From the NCBI RefSeq assembly GCF_900220975.1, contig NZ_OBQD01000001.1, positions 372,001 to 436,000 on the forward strand: 64,000 nt of DNA, written 5' to 3'. Origin of the DNA: Rhizobium subbaraonis. Its GTDB lineage: Bacteria; Pseudomonadota; Alphaproteobacteria; Rhizobiales; Rhizobiaceae. The notes under the pieces are model-generated. The model worked only from the letters and a program-made list of their open reading frames with translations, made no database searches and was not told the origin of the DNA. Of this stretch, positions 42,270 to 50,798 are shown one piece after another (within the stretch, counting starts at the first letter, position 1; each line of letters opens with the position of its first letter). The position numbers were made by a program, and so were the translations under genes.

Positions 42270-43835
42270 ATGGCCGCACCCGCTGGTTCCGCGATCGATC
42301 TGTCTGCCGCGCTCGTCCTGGCGCCGGCCCCGCTTGCCGACTGGCTGGTGATCCTGCCGGTCGTCTGGTGCCTGACGAGCGGCGCCGTGCTGCTGATGCT
42401 GCGCAAGAACCTGCACATCCAGCCGCTGCTCGCCATCCTGGCGCTTGCCGTGCTCGTCGTGCTGGACGGCCTGCTTCTGTGGCGCGTTGTCGATGGCGGT
42501 CCGCTGACCATGGTGATGGGGCGCTGGTTGCCGCCCTTCGGCATCGCCTTCACCGCCGATCTCACCGGCGCGCTGTTTGCATTGTTCTCCGCGCTGGTGG
42601 CGCTGGCCGGCGGCGTGTTCGCCGTGCAGAACATCGACGGCTCCGGCCGCCGCTACGGCTTCTATCCGTTCCTGCTCTTGCTGATGGCGGGCGTGTCCGG
42701 CGCGTTCCTGACCGGCGACATCTTCAATCTCTATGTTTGGTTCGAGGTGCTGCTGATCTCGTCCTTCGGGCTGCTCGTGCTCGGTTCCGAGCCGAAGCAG
42801 ATCGACGGCGCGGTCAAGTATGCCTTCCTCAACCTCGTGGCGACGACGCTGTTCCTGATCGCGGTCGGCTATCTCTACGGGCTGTTCGGCACGCTCAACA
42901 TGGCCGATATCGCCATCAAGGCGGCCGAGCGCCGGGCGGACCTGCCGCTGATGACGCTGGCCACCCTTTTCGTCCTCGCCTTCGGCATGAAGGCGGCCGC
43001 CTTCCCGGTCAATTTCTGGCTTCCCGCCTCCTATCATACCCCGCGCATCGTCGTCTCCGCGCTCTTCGCCGGGCTGCTGACCAAGGTCGGTATCTATTCC
43101 CTCGTGCGTGTCATGGTCATGCTGTTTCCCGTCGAGCGGGAGGAACTGAGCTTCGTCATCGCGGTGGCAGCGGCTGCGACCATGCTTCTCGGCGCGCTCG
43201 GCGCCATCGGCCAGAGCGACATCCGCCGTCTGCTCGGCTATCTCGTGGTTTCCGGCATTGGCGTGATGCTGGCCGGCATTGCCGTGGGCGGCCCCGGCGT
43301 CGCTGGCGCGATCTTCTATGCGCTCCATTCCATGGTGGTGATGACGGCGCTCTATATGGCCAGCGGTGTGGCGGGCCGGCTGTCCGGCACCTTCGACCTC
43401 AACGGGGCGGGGGGGCTTTATGGTCGCGCGGCCTATTTCTCCGCCCTGTCGCTTATCCTGTTCCTGTCGGTCGCGGGCATGCCGCCCTTCTCCGGTTTCT
43501 GGCCGAAGGTGATGGTGGCAAAGGCCGCGATCGATATCGGCGCATGGTGGCTGGCGGGTTCGGTCCTTCTCACCGGTTTCCTGACGATGATCGCGGTCGG
43601 TCGCGTCTGGGCGCTGGCCTACTGGCGGCCATCGGCCGCGCCGGCAGGCGAGGGGGCGGGCGCGGGTGCAGGGCCGGGGGCCGCAGTTGTCCTGCCGCTT
43701 TCCGCACTCGTGCTCGTCACCGTGCTGGTCGGCCTGTTCCCCGATCCGCTGCTGTCGCAGATCCAGGCGGCGGCGACCCTGCTGGCCGACCCCTCCGCCT
43801 ATGTCGATTCCGTCTTCCCGCATGGAGCGCGATGA
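42270..43835 (+). CDS. mrpD: Mrp antiporter subunit D
   Basis: A 521-residue NuoM-like subunit with about 14 helices. Conserved elements: the Glu in IFNLYVWFEVLLISSFGL, a Lys in AFGMKAAAFPVNFWLPASYH and HTPRIVVSALFAGLLTKVG. It is the second large ion-translocating subunit. It starts six bases after mrpC and overlaps mrpE by four bases. There is a Gly/Ala-rich insert near residues 455-470 (AGEGAGAGAGPG). Confidence 0.95.
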   Translation: MAAPAGSAIDLSAALVLAPAPLADWLVILPVVWCLTSGAVLLMLRKNLHIQPLLAILALAVLVVLDGLLLWRVVDGGPLTMVMGRWLPPFGIAFTADLTGALFALFSALVALAGGVFAVQNIDGSGRRYGFYPFLLLLMAGVSGAFLTGDIFNLYVWFEVLLISSFGLLVLGSEPKQIDGAVKYAFLNLVATTLFLIAVGYLYGLFGTLNMADIAIKAAERRADLPLMTLATLFVLAFGMKAAAFPVNFWLPASYHTPRIVVSALFAGLLTKVGIYSLVRVMVMLFPVEREELSFVIAVAAAATMLLGALGAIGQSDIRRLLGYLVVSGIGVMLAGIAVGGPGVAGAIFYALHSMVVMTALYMASGVAGRLSGTFDLNGAGGLYGRAAYFSALSLILFLSVAGMPPFSGFWPKVMVAKAAIDIGAWWLAGSVLLTGFLTMIAVGRVWALAYWRPSAAPAGEGAGAGAGPGAAVVLPLSALVLVTVLVGLFPDPLLSQIQAAATLLADPSAYVDSVFPHGAR

Positions 43836-44308
43836 TGAAGCTGGTCATTCCCGCAGTGGTGTTCGCGGTAGTCTGGGCGGCCGTCACCGGCAGCCTGTCG
43901 CCGCTCAACGTGATCCTCGGCTTTGTGCTCGGTCTTCTGGCGCTCTGGCTCATCCGCCGCGATTTCGCAGGCAACCGCACGGCTTTCCGTCCCTTGCGGC
44001 TTCTGGCGCTCGCAGCCCTTTTCGTCAAGGAACTGGCGCTGTCGGCCTTTCGGGTCGCCGTCCTCGTCGTAAGGCCGCGCATGGTGCTCAAGCCCGGCAT
44101 CTTCGCCTTCCCGCTCACGGTCGACCGCGACATCGAGATCACCCTTCTGGCGAACCTGATTACGCTGACGCCGGGAACGCTGTCGGTCGACGTCTCCGAC
44201 GACCGCCGCTTCCTCTACGTGCACGCGCTGGACTGTTCCGATCCCGTGGCCGCCAGGCGCGACATCGCAAACGGCTTCGAGCGCAAAATCCTGGAGGCGC
44301 TCCGCTGA
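43832..44308 (+). CDS. mrpE: Mrp antiporter subunit E
   Basis: 158 residues: two N-terminal helices (KLVIPAVVFAVVWAAVTG and LGFVLGLLALWLI), a third helix in LLALAALFVKELALSAFRVA, and the cytoplasmic C-terminal domain with the family motif ITLTPGTLSVDVSDDRRFLYVH. The start overlaps the mrpD stop (ATGA). A second ATG directly follows; either may be used. Confidence 0.93.
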   Translation: MMKLVIPAVVFAVVWAAVTGSLSPLNVILGFVLGLLALWLIRRDFAGNRTAFRPLRLLALAALFVKELALSAFRVAVLVVRPRMVLKPGIFAFPLTVDRDIEITLLANLITLTPGTLSVDVSDDRRFLYVHALDCSDPVAARRDIANGFERKILEALR

Positions 44309-44685
44309 TGACCGCCCAGACGATCGTCCTTGCCGCATCCTCCTTCGCGCTCTTGTTGATGTGCGTCGCCTTCTTTCTCACCGCATGGCGGGTGATCAAG
44401 GGGCCGACGCTGCCGGACCGGATCGTCGCGCTCGACATGCTGGTGGCGATCGCGATCGGCTTCCTGGCCGTGGTCGCGATCAAGACGGGCTTCAACCTCT
44501 ACGTCGACATCGCCATATCGCTCGGACTGGTCGGTTTCCTGGCGACGGTGGCGCTTGCCCGCTTCGTCCTCAGCCAGGGCATGCCGGAGGACGACCGCGA
44601 TCCGCTGGCTTCCCCGGCTGCGCGCGGCGCGCAGTCGCCCGAACAGCGGCGGAAGCGTTCGCCCGCCAGGCGAAGGGGGCGCTGA
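44308..44685 (+). CDS. mrpF: Mrp antiporter subunit F
   Basis: 125 residues. Three helices fill the first 85 residues, with the family motif [20 protein letters not shown] between helices 1 and 2 (the Asp is conserved). The C-terminal 40 residues are basic and likely disordered ([14 protein letters not shown]), longer than in most MrpF. One-base overlap with mrpE. Confidence 0.93.
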   Translation: MTAQTIVLAASSFALLLMCVAFFLTAWRVIKGPTLPDRIVALDMLVAIAIGFLAVVAIKTGFNLYVDIAISLGLVGFLATVALARFVLSQGMPEDDRDPLASPAARGAQSPEQRRKRSPARRRGR

Positions 44686-44686
44686 G

Positions 44687-45025
44687 ATGGATATTCTGCT
44701 GGCTCTTGTCGTTGCCGTGCTGCTGGTGGCTGGGGGTGTCTTTGCCTTGCTGGCTGCCATCGGCATCGTGCGTCTTCCCGACGTCTATACGCGCATGCAT
44801 GCCGCCTCCAAGGCCGGCACGGTCGGCTCCGGCCTCATGCTTATCGCCGCCGGTGTCCATTCGGGGGAGTTCGCCACCTTCGCGCGCGCCTTCGCCGGCG
44901 TGGTCTTTTTCATCCTGACGGCGCCCGTGGCAGCGCATCTCGTGGCCAAGGCGGCGCACCTTGCAGGATACCGGTTGGCGCGCGGCGCGGTGTGCGACGA
45001 CATGCGTGACAAGGCCAAGAACTGA
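44687..45025 (+). CDS. mrpG: Mrp antiporter subunit G
   Basis: 112 residues with three helices and the MrpG signature [23 protein letters not shown] after the first. Last gene of the operon, one base after mrpF. The 430-base gap behind it leads to mucR. No strong terminator is seen right after the stop. Confidence 0.94.
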   Translation: MDILLALVVAVLLVAGGVFALLAAIGIVRLPDVYTRMHAASKAGTVGSGLMLIAAGVHSGEFATFARAFAGVVFFILTAPVAAHLVAKAAHLAGYRLARGAVCDDMRDKAKN

Positions 45026-45455
45026 GCTGCCGATACATTGCGATGCAGCACCTCCGATGGGACATATTTTTCTTGCCGCTTCACCCGAATGGGGGATGTA
45101 CAAGAATCACTTGATCTGTGTCAAAATAATATTGGACTTTGCGAAAAACGATGTTATGCCACTTCAAGTAAAGCTGCTGTGTTGATTTTACTTGCGCGAC
45201 CAGCTCCAGTCTAAGTTGCGATCATTCTAAAGTGCTCTTTTTGGGGTACGGTTGTGGCAAAGATTTGGATCGGTGAGGGGCGCTTCGGAAACGGAAGTAA
45301 TATTAGCTATTTGTGAAATCTGCCGCCCGGGGGAGGTCCTTTCAAGGACTCGGACAGGTTCACCCAGCCCTGACAAGGTTAGCTTTGCGTAAGATCGCAG
45401 TTTGTTCCGCCTTCGCATGCCTTGCGATGGGCGGTTCAACCGACAGGAGAAGAAA
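45026..45455 (+). promoter_or_regulatory. AT-rich upstream region of mucR
   Basis: 430 bases without a gene, clearly richer in A/T than the surroundings, with TTGTGTTGATTTTACTTGCG, AAAATAATATTGGAC and several TA steps near 45120-45190. MucR proteins bind AT-rich DNA with TA steps and repress their own genes, so this is probably where autoregulation occurs. A long 5' untranslated leader is likely. Confidence 0.45.
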
Positions 45456-45893
45456 ATGACTGAGATTTCCGACGGCAACGGCTCTAATCTGCTGGTAGAA
45501 TTGACTGCCGACATCGTTGCCGCCTATGTCAGCAACCACGTCGTCCCCGTTTCCGAACTTTCGACTTTGATCGCCGATGTACACACCGCACTGAACAACA
45601 CGTCGCAACCGGTTGTTGTTGCCGAGGTGCCTGTGCCGGCTGAAAAGCCGAAGCCCCCGGTGCCGATCCGCAAGTCGGTGCAGAACGACTTTATCATCTG
45701 CCTCGAAGACGGCCAGAAGTTCAAGTCGCTCAAGCGCCACCTGATGACCCACTACGGCATGACCCCGGAGGAGTACCGCGAGAAGTGGGACCTCCCTGCC
45801 GATTATCCGATGGTTGCGCCCGCCTATGCCGAGGCGCGTTCGCGTCTGGCCAAGGAGATGGGCCTCGGTCAGCGCCGCAAGGCCCGCCGCTGA
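45456..45893 (+). CDS. mucR: MucR/Ros family zinc-finger regulator
   Basis: A 145-residue global regulator, near the usual size. N-terminal oligomerisation part [21 protein letters not shown]-terminal DNA-binding part [29 protein letters not shown]... with zinc ligands Cys82, Asp85, His95 and His99. In Ros the second ligand is Cys; here it is Asp, as in several rhizobial MucR proteins. MucR controls exopolysaccharide, motility and cell-cycle genes. The start has AGGAGAAGAAA. The upstream region is AT-rich, and a terminator follows. Confidence 0.96.
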   Translation: MTEISDGNGSNLLVELTADIVAAYVSNHVVPVSELSTLIADVHTALNNTSQPVVVAEVPVPAEKPKPPVPIRKSVQNDFIICLEDGQKFKSLKRHLMTHYGMTPEEYREKWDLPADYPMVAPAYAEARSRLAKEMGLGQRRKARR

Positions 45894-45985
45894 CGCGCAA
45901 TCGCGTGTTTCCAAGCGCGGTCACTACCATCAAGGCTTCCCCGATGCGCGGGCCACCCGCCTGCATGAGGAAGCCGCAAGAACCG

Positions 45986-46012
45986 AACCGGGCCGTCGCG
46001 CCCGGTTTTTTT
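45986..46012 (+). terminator. Rho-independent terminator after mucR
   Basis: AACCGGGC pairs with GCCCGGTT, six-base loop, followed by TTTTT. Another hairpin with ggcttcc/ggaagcc arms (45933-45975) precedes it. Confidence 0.88.
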
Positions 46013-46161
46013 ACGCCCCTTGAAAGGAAAAAAAGCCTATTTCGGGGATGTTTGTTTACAATTTCCTTATGATTTCAATGAAGGGTTGTGCTGCGATGCT
46101 TCATTCATCCCCGCTTCCTGCGTAGGGTGTATGAATAAATTCCTATAACGGAGTGAGCACC

Positions 46162-46671
46162 ATGCACGATCCTGAGCCGGACCCACATCGAACCGCCGTT
46201 GCAGCGCCTGCGGCCCCCGAAGGCGTCGTCCGCCGCACCGCCAAGCGACCCCGCCGATCCCGCGGAACGGCACGCTTCGGCGCGCGCCGAAGCCGGCTTC
46301 TGTCGGTCATGCAATCCGGCGACGGCGCTTTCGACTGCACCGAACCGGCCGTGCGCTCGGTCTGCCGTATCGTCCGTCAGCTGGTCGCAGAGCTTCTGGC
46401 GCTGGCGAGCGACCGGCAGATGCGGAGGCGCAACAGCCGCCGGGCGGCCGCGCATATCCGCCAGATCGCCATGTATGTCTGCCATGTGGCGCTCCAGATC
46501 TCCTTCGTGGAGATCGCAGCCGCCTTCGGCCGCGATCGCACCACGGTCAGCCACGCCTGCAACGCCGTCGAGGATCGGCGTGACGACTGCGCTTTCGACG
46601 ATTTCGTCGCCACCGTTGAGCGCATCGCGCTTTCGATCTTCGCAAGCGCCGGGGCGGTCGAGCATGAATGA
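46162..46671 (+). CDS. DnaA-domain-IV-like DNA-binding protein
   Basis: A 169-residue protein. The ATG at 46162 has GGAG at good spacing; a GTG three codons earlier does not. The first 50 residues are basic and disordered (RRTAKRPRRSRG). The C-terminal half reads RRAAAHIRQIAMYVCHVALQISFVEIAAAFGRDRTTVSHAC..., which is the helix-turn-helix of DnaA domain IV (the family signature R-D-R-T-T-V-S-H-A). It lacks the ATPase domain. So it may bind DnaA-box-like sites as a regulator. Its stop overlaps the next gene by eight bases. Confidence 0.85.
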   Translation: MHDPEPDPHRTAVAAPAAPEGVVRRTAKRPRRSRGTARFGARRSRLLSVMQSGDGAFDCTEPAVRSVCRIVRQLVAELLALASDRQMRRRNSRRAAAHIRQIAMYVCHVALQISFVEIAAAFGRDRTTVSHACNAVEDRRDDCAFDDFVATVERIALSIFASAGAVEHE

Positions 46672-47494
46672 GAAAAAATCCGCGATGCCTGCACCCGCCG
46701 GCAGGCCACTCGCAGCGTTGCTGCGCTTTCTGGCGACCGCCGGAAAGGCGAAGCTCGGCGCCGGGGACCCCCTCAGCCTCAAGTCCGAAGGCGGCAGGAC
46801 GGCGACCGTCGCCGCGGACGTCGTGCGCGAAGCGGTCCGGCTCGGGCTGGCGGTCCGGAACGGCGACGAGCTGTCGGCCGCAGCCGGAACCAGGACCTAT
46901 CTGCGCCGCCTTCTGGCCGGTGTGGAGGGCTATCAGGACCAGCACCGCGACATCGCCGCGCGCACGGTCGATACCGCGTCCGGCCGCCAGGCGGTGCGGG
47001 TCAACCAGCTGGAATCGCCGCTATCGGCGCTGGCGCGCCTGAAGGACAAGGCCGGGACGCCTTATCTCGGCGAGAGTGCCGTTGCCGCCGGCGAGCGCCT
47101 CGCGCGCGATTTCCTGCGGTGCGGCTTGCAGCCGCGGCTGACGATGAGCTGGGAACCGCGTCTTGCCGGGCGCAATGGCGGCGAACTGGGTCAGGCGCGC
47201 GAGATCTCCGATACGGCGGTGGCAGCTCGGCAGCGCCTGCAGGCTGCCATCGAGGCGATGGGGCCGGAGCTTGCCGGCGTCGCCCTTGACGTCTGCTGCT
47301 TCATGAAGGGGCTGGAGACGGTGGAGCGCGAACGCCAGTGGCCCGTGCGTTCCGCCAAGCTGATGCTGCGCGCGGCCCTGATGGCACTGTCACGTCACTA
47401 CGCGCCCGCGCCACCGCCGCAGCGGCGCAGCCACAGCTGGGGCGCGGAGGGTTTCCGGCCCGACATGGCCGACCGCTTCGGCCGGGCGGATTGA
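46664..47494 (+). CDS. DUF6456 domain protein
   Basis: 276 residues overlapping the previous gene by eight bases, so cotranslated. The N-terminal part (residues 15-95) looks like a winged helix (LAALLRFLATAGKAKL, REAVRLGLAVRNG); the C-terminal part VNQLESPLSALARLKDK, GERLARDFLRCGLQPRLTMSW and CCFMKGLETVERERQWPVRSAK is the DUF6456 pattern found in rhizobia. It has no catalytic motif. The pairing with a DnaA-like HTH protein suggests that the two act together in regulation. Confidence 0.8.
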   Translation: MNEKKSAMPAPAGRPLAALLRFLATAGKAKLGAGDPLSLKSEGGRTATVAADVVREAVRLGLAVRNGDELSAAAGTRTYLRRLLAGVEGYQDQHRDIAARTVDTASGRQAVRVNQLESPLSALARLKDKAGTPYLGESAVAAGERLARDFLRCGLQPRLTMSWEPRLAGRNGGELGQAREISDTAVAARQRLQAAIEAMGPELAGVALDVCCFMKGLETVERERQWPVRSAKLMLRAALMALSRHYAPAPPPQRRSHSWGAEGFRPDMADRFGRAD

Positions 47495-47532
47495 GCCGAA
47501 CGGAAATGAGGTGAGCGAAGGTCGCTGCCGTC

Positions 47533-47952
47533 TCAGGCGGCGACACGCACCGTCGCTTCCTCGCGGATGCGCCGCACCATCGAGCGCAATCCGTTGGCGC
47601 GCTGGGAGGAGAGATGCTCGACGAGGCCGATCTTGTTGAAGACGTCCAGCGCATCGGTGCGGGCGATCTCGGACGCGTGCCTGCCGGAATAGACAGCCAG
47701 AACGATGGCCACCAGGCCACGGACGATATGCGCGTCCGAATCGCCCTCGAAGGTCAGGACCGGGTCGCTGCCGCCGTCCGAATGGGTCACGAGCCAGACC
47801 TGGCTGGCGCAGCCCTGCACCTTGTTTTCCGACGCGCGCTTGTCTTCGCTGAGCTCCGGCAGCGCCTTGCCGAGCTCGATGACATAGCGATAGCGGTCCT
47901 CCCACTCGTCGAGAAAGGCGAAGTCGTCGATGATCTGGGCGAGGTCTGTCAT
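47533..47952 (-). CDS. sufE: Cysteine desulfuration protein SufE
   Basis: 139 residues. Catalytic Cys48 in VQGCASQVW accepts persulfide sulfur from SufS. The family features EWEDRYRYVIELGKALP and IVRGLVAIVLAVYSG are present. It belongs to iron-sulfur cluster synthesis; the suf operon itself is not in the window, as is normal in rhizobia. The start at 47952 is ten codons inside the open frame and fits the family length. It converges with the DUF6456 gene. Confidence 0.94.
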   Translation of the reverse strand: MTDLAQIIDDFAFLDEWEDRYRYVIELGKALPELSEDKRASENKVQGCASQVWLVTHSDGGSDPVLTFEGDSDAHIVRGLVAIVLAVYSGRHASEIARTDALDVFNKIGLVEHLSSQRANGLRSMVRRIREEATVRVAA

Positions 47953-47984
47953 GTCGTGTCCCGTTGTCGTCTGCCGCCACATAT

Positions 47985-48135
47985 AATACCAATGATCGAC
48001 GATAGTAACCTATTGCGCCGGATCGATTTAGGTTTCCGGCCAGGCGACAACCGCTTCCGGGCCAATCGGTCCGCTCCGGTCTTTTCCTTGCCGGATGACC
48101 GGATGGAGGCCGCACATCATCGATCATTGGTATGA
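47985..48135. repeat. Inverted repeat pair bounding a 150-base segment
   Basis: ATACCAATGATCGACGAT at 47987-48004 and its near-complement ATCATCGATCATTGGTAT at 48117-48134 (one mismatch). The space between shows no gene and is GC-rich. It lies in the 309-base gap between sufE and the DUF5330 terminator. It could be a miniature inverted-repeat element or two sites for one regulator. Confidence 0.55.
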
Positions 48136-48184
48136 TGCAGTCGACCTGCGATTTGAACCATGCAGCTGTGCGGGCGCCGGCGCC

Positions 48185-48225
48185 AAAAAAAAACGCCGCG
48201 AGGCATGGGCAATCCTCGCGGCGGC
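48185..48225 (-). terminator. Rho-independent terminator of the DUF5330 gene
   Basis: On the minus strand GCCGCGAGG pairs with CCTCGCGGC (perfect nine-base stem, ten-base loop), followed by GTTTTTTTTT. The strongest terminator in the window. Confidence 0.92.
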
Positions 48226-48261
48226 TGTAAACAGCGACAGTTCAGGCAGTAATGGAAGATA

Positions 48262-48702
48262 TCAGGATACCGGGTCGGGACGGCGCGAGGGAACGGCGAT
48301 GGTGCCGGTGACGACGCCGTCCGGCTCACCTGCGGCCTTGTGCGCCTCCTCGGCGGCCGGCACGGAAAGTGCGGGCATCGGCTGGTCGAGGGCGGTTGCT
48401 GTGTCGCCGGGCTGTTCGGCCGGGTCGGCGAACTGGGAGTCCAGCAGCTTGTAGGCCACATGCGCGCCTTCGCGTGCCCGGTGCCCCAGCGCCACGAAGG
48501 CTTCGGCGCCCTTCTGGCAGACGTCGGGCTTCTCAAGGCACAGATCGGAAAGGTAGCGGATGGCTTCGCTCGCCGCGTTCACGGTATTGCCGAGTTCCAT
48601 GGTTGGCCCGTGTTCGAGCTTCTGCGTCGACTCGCTGTCGAACAGCGGCAGAAGCACCAGAACAAGCGAGAACCAGAACGCTCCCTTGATCAGAAACCAC
48701 AT
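48262..48702 (-). CDS. DUF5330 domain protein
   Basis: 146 residues. The conserved start MWFLIKGAFWFSLVLVLLPLFD is one membrane helix; residues 35-80 (LGNTVNAASEAIRYLSDLCLEKPDVC) form the helical domain with two Cys; the C-terminal 60 residues are Pro/Ala-rich. This is the pattern of DUF5330, a small rhizobial envelope family of unknown role. The start at 48702 gives the conserved N-terminus; ATG at 48714 lies too close to a GAGG. It has its own terminator. Confidence 0.82.
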   Translation of the reverse strand: MWFLIKGAFWFSLVLVLLPLFDSESTQKLEHGPTMELGNTVNAASEAIRYLSDLCLEKPDVCQKGAEAFVALGHRAREGAHVAYKLLDSQFADPAEQPGDTATALDQPMPALSVPAAEEAHKAAGEPDGVVTGTIAVPSRRPDPVS

Positions 48703-49208
48703 CGTCGTGCCCATCCTCAGTCTGCGGCGCCTGCCACTCTCTTGTCTATGGAGTGGCTTTGGCGTCCTTGCCGTCCGGCGCGACTCTTTCGGCCGCTGCC
48801 GTTTGTTGATGCGAGAATACGCGGGACAGGAAAATGGCCCTTTTCCGGAATCACTCGGGTTTTCCTCAAATTTGCATAAAATTTGAAGGAAGCGCCGTTG
48901 TCGGGCATTTCTCGCAAATTTTAGCGATCGTCGTTAAGCATCGTGGCAGGAGTTGGGAGACGAAGCTCCGAAGAACCGGGCCTTCACCGTCGACCGGCGC
49001 GGCACACAGGTTAACGCGAACGGAAAAATGCCGCATTTTGAAACGCTTACCCGCCGTTAACCACGAAGTTCAAATGCCGCCCGTATCGCTTTGAAACAGG
49101 CTTTTTCGGCCCTTTCGGGGGCTTTCGGACCGTCGATGTTTATCCTTTTCTAAGTCGCCGGTGCGATTCTGCGACCAGATAAAAGAACAACAGACGGCAG
49201 GGTATTGC
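48703..49208. promoter_or_regulatory. 500-base regulatory gap before the histidine kinase
   Basis: No gene is visible. The right half is AT-richer and carries GTTAAC (49011), TTAAGCATCG (48934) and CCGTTAACCACG (49053-49064). TTAACC(A) resembles the CtrA half-site reported in rhizobia, which would suit a cell-cycle kinase gene; this is a motif match by eye only. An imperfect stem of CTTTTTCGGCC and GGGGGCTTTC lies near 49097. Confidence 0.35.
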
Positions 49209-50798
49209 GTGCGTCTTCTGAGTGACATCGCTGACAGGATGGCAGCCATTGCGGCTGCTGTTACGGGTGAGTTTTGTGCGGCCGGCACGGACGCCGGATC
49301 GCCGGCGGGCCTGCGCGCGATTCTGTTGTCCTCGCTGGTCGCCGTACCCGTGCTGCCGCTTGCGCTCTGCGCTGTCATGCCGGTTTCCGCAGCGCTGCCG
49401 GCAGGTGCGGCCCTTGCTGCCTCCGGCGGCCTGCTGGCGACCGCTGCGGCTTCCCTCGTCTCGCGCCGCCGTTCGGGCCAAAGGCTTCAGATGGCCATCA
49501 GCCCCGCGCCCGATCCGGCCGGCACCTACGATCTCTTCGCCGGCCTCGTCACCGTCCACGATCCGCGCGGCCATGTCACCGCCGTCCACGGACGCGACCG
49601 CGAGGCGCTGCTGAAGCCGATGCGCGATCCGTTCGGCCGCGGTTTCATCGACCAGATCCACGTGTCCGACCGGCTGGGCTTCCTCCAGGCGATCGACCGG
49701 CTGCGCCAGGGCGAAGCTCATGCGCGCATCGACGTCCGCCTCGAACAGGGGCGTGCCGGCGAGGCGAGCGGGCAGTTCCTGCACGTGCGCACCGAGATGA
49801 CGGCCGTTCGCGACACAGCCGGCCTTCTGGCTTCGATCGTCGCCCAGTCGCGCGACATTTCCGAGGAGGCCCGGCTGCGCAGCGACAGCGCCCGCAAGGC
49901 CGCCGAGGCTGAATCGGCCAACGACGCCAAGACCCGCTTCCTCGCCGCCGTCAGCCACGAGCTGCGCACGCCGCTGAACGCGATCCTCGGCTTTTCCGAT
50001 ATCCTGGCCGGCGAGTACTTCGGGCGGCTGGAGAACGATCGCCAGCGCGAATACGTCGCGCTGATCCATCAGTCCGGCGGCCACCTGCTGTCGGTCGTCA
50101 ACACCATGCTCGACGTCAGCAAGATCGAGGCGGGCCGCTACGAGCTGCTGCTGGAACCGTTTGCGGTCGCCGACAGCGTCAACGCCTGCGAGCAGATGCT
50201 GGCGCTGCAGGCCCGCCAGAAGGGTGTGCGCCTGACCAGCCGCGTGCCGCACGACATCGGCGAGGCCGTGGCCGACCAGCGCGCGCTGCAGCAGGTCCTG
50301 ATCAATCTCGTCGGCAACGCCATCAAGTTCACCGACAAGGGCGGCATCGTCACCATCGAGGCTGCGCGCAAGGGCCGCGATCTCGTCCTCAGCGTCAGCG
50401 ATACCGGCATCGGCATCCCCGCCGAAAAGCTGGATCTGATAGGCCAGCCCTTCGTTCAGGTGGAAAACGAATATACGCGCAAGTACGAGGGCACCGGTCT
50501 CGGCCTGTCGCTGGTCAAGGGGTTGGTCGCGCTGCATGGCGGCACGTTTGTGATCCACAGCGATCCGGGCGAGGGCACCCGCATCACCATCACCATTCCC
50601 GCCGACGGCGCGGCTGCGGCCGGCGCGGGCGAGACCGGCGCTGTGGTCAATGCCGGGGAATTCCCGCCGCGGCTGTTTCCCCGCGAGCGGAACGATGCGA
50701 TACGCATGCAGATGACGGAGGGTGCTTCCTCAGAAGCTGACAAGGACACAGGCTATGAAGGCAGGGGCCATGACGGCACGCGCGCGAAAACAGCCTGA
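49209..50798 (+). CDS. DivJ/PleC-type sensor histidine kinase
   Basis: About 529 residues from a GTG with AGGG seven bases upstream; a GTG at 49161 and an ATG at 49239 are alternatives. Two membrane helices lie near the N-terminus (AILLSSLVAVPVLPLALCAVMPV and a second Ala-rich one). There follows a PAS-like region (TYDLFAGLVTVHDPRGHV...), then the dimerisation/phosphoacceptor helix FLAAVSHELRTPLNAILGFSD with His250, and the ATPase domain with NLVGNAIKFT, DTGIGIP and GTGLGLSLVKG. This is the PleC/DivJ group that acts on DivK. As I recall, the rhizobial divJ gene lies near mucR, so it may be divJ. It overlaps the next gene. Confidence 0.88.
   Translation: MRLLSDIADRMAAIAAAVTGEFCAAGTDAGSPAGLRAILLSSLVAVPVLPLALCAVMPVSAALPAGAALAASGGLLATAAASLVSRRRSGQRLQMAISPAPDPAGTYDLFAGLVTVHDPRGHVTAVHGRDREALLKPMRDPFGRGFIDQIHVSDRLGFLQAIDRLRQGEAHARIDVRLEQGRAGEASGQFLHVRTEMTAVRDTAGLLASIVAQSRDISEEARLRSDSARKAAEAESANDAKTRFLAAVSHELRTPLNAILGFSDILAGEYFGRLENDRQREYVALIHQSGGHLLSVVNTMLDVSKIEAGRYELLLEPFAVADSVNACEQMLALQARQKGVRLTSRVPHDIGEAVADQRALQQVLINLVGNAIKFTDKGGIVTIEAARKGRDLVLSVSDTGIGIPAEKLDLIGQPFVQVENEYTRKYEGTGLGLSLVKGLVALHGGTFVIHSDPGEGTRITITIPADGAAAAGAGETGAVVNAGEFPPRLFPRERNDAIRMQMTEGASSEADKDTGYEGRGHDGTRAKTA

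Noticed and set aside
39098-43823. Long open frames on the minus strand (474 and 666 codons) opposite mrpA-mrpD
   Set aside because: They are antisense shadows produced by high GC at third positions; the sequences are Arg/Gln/His-rich with no motif, whereas the plus strand has the full Mrp operon.
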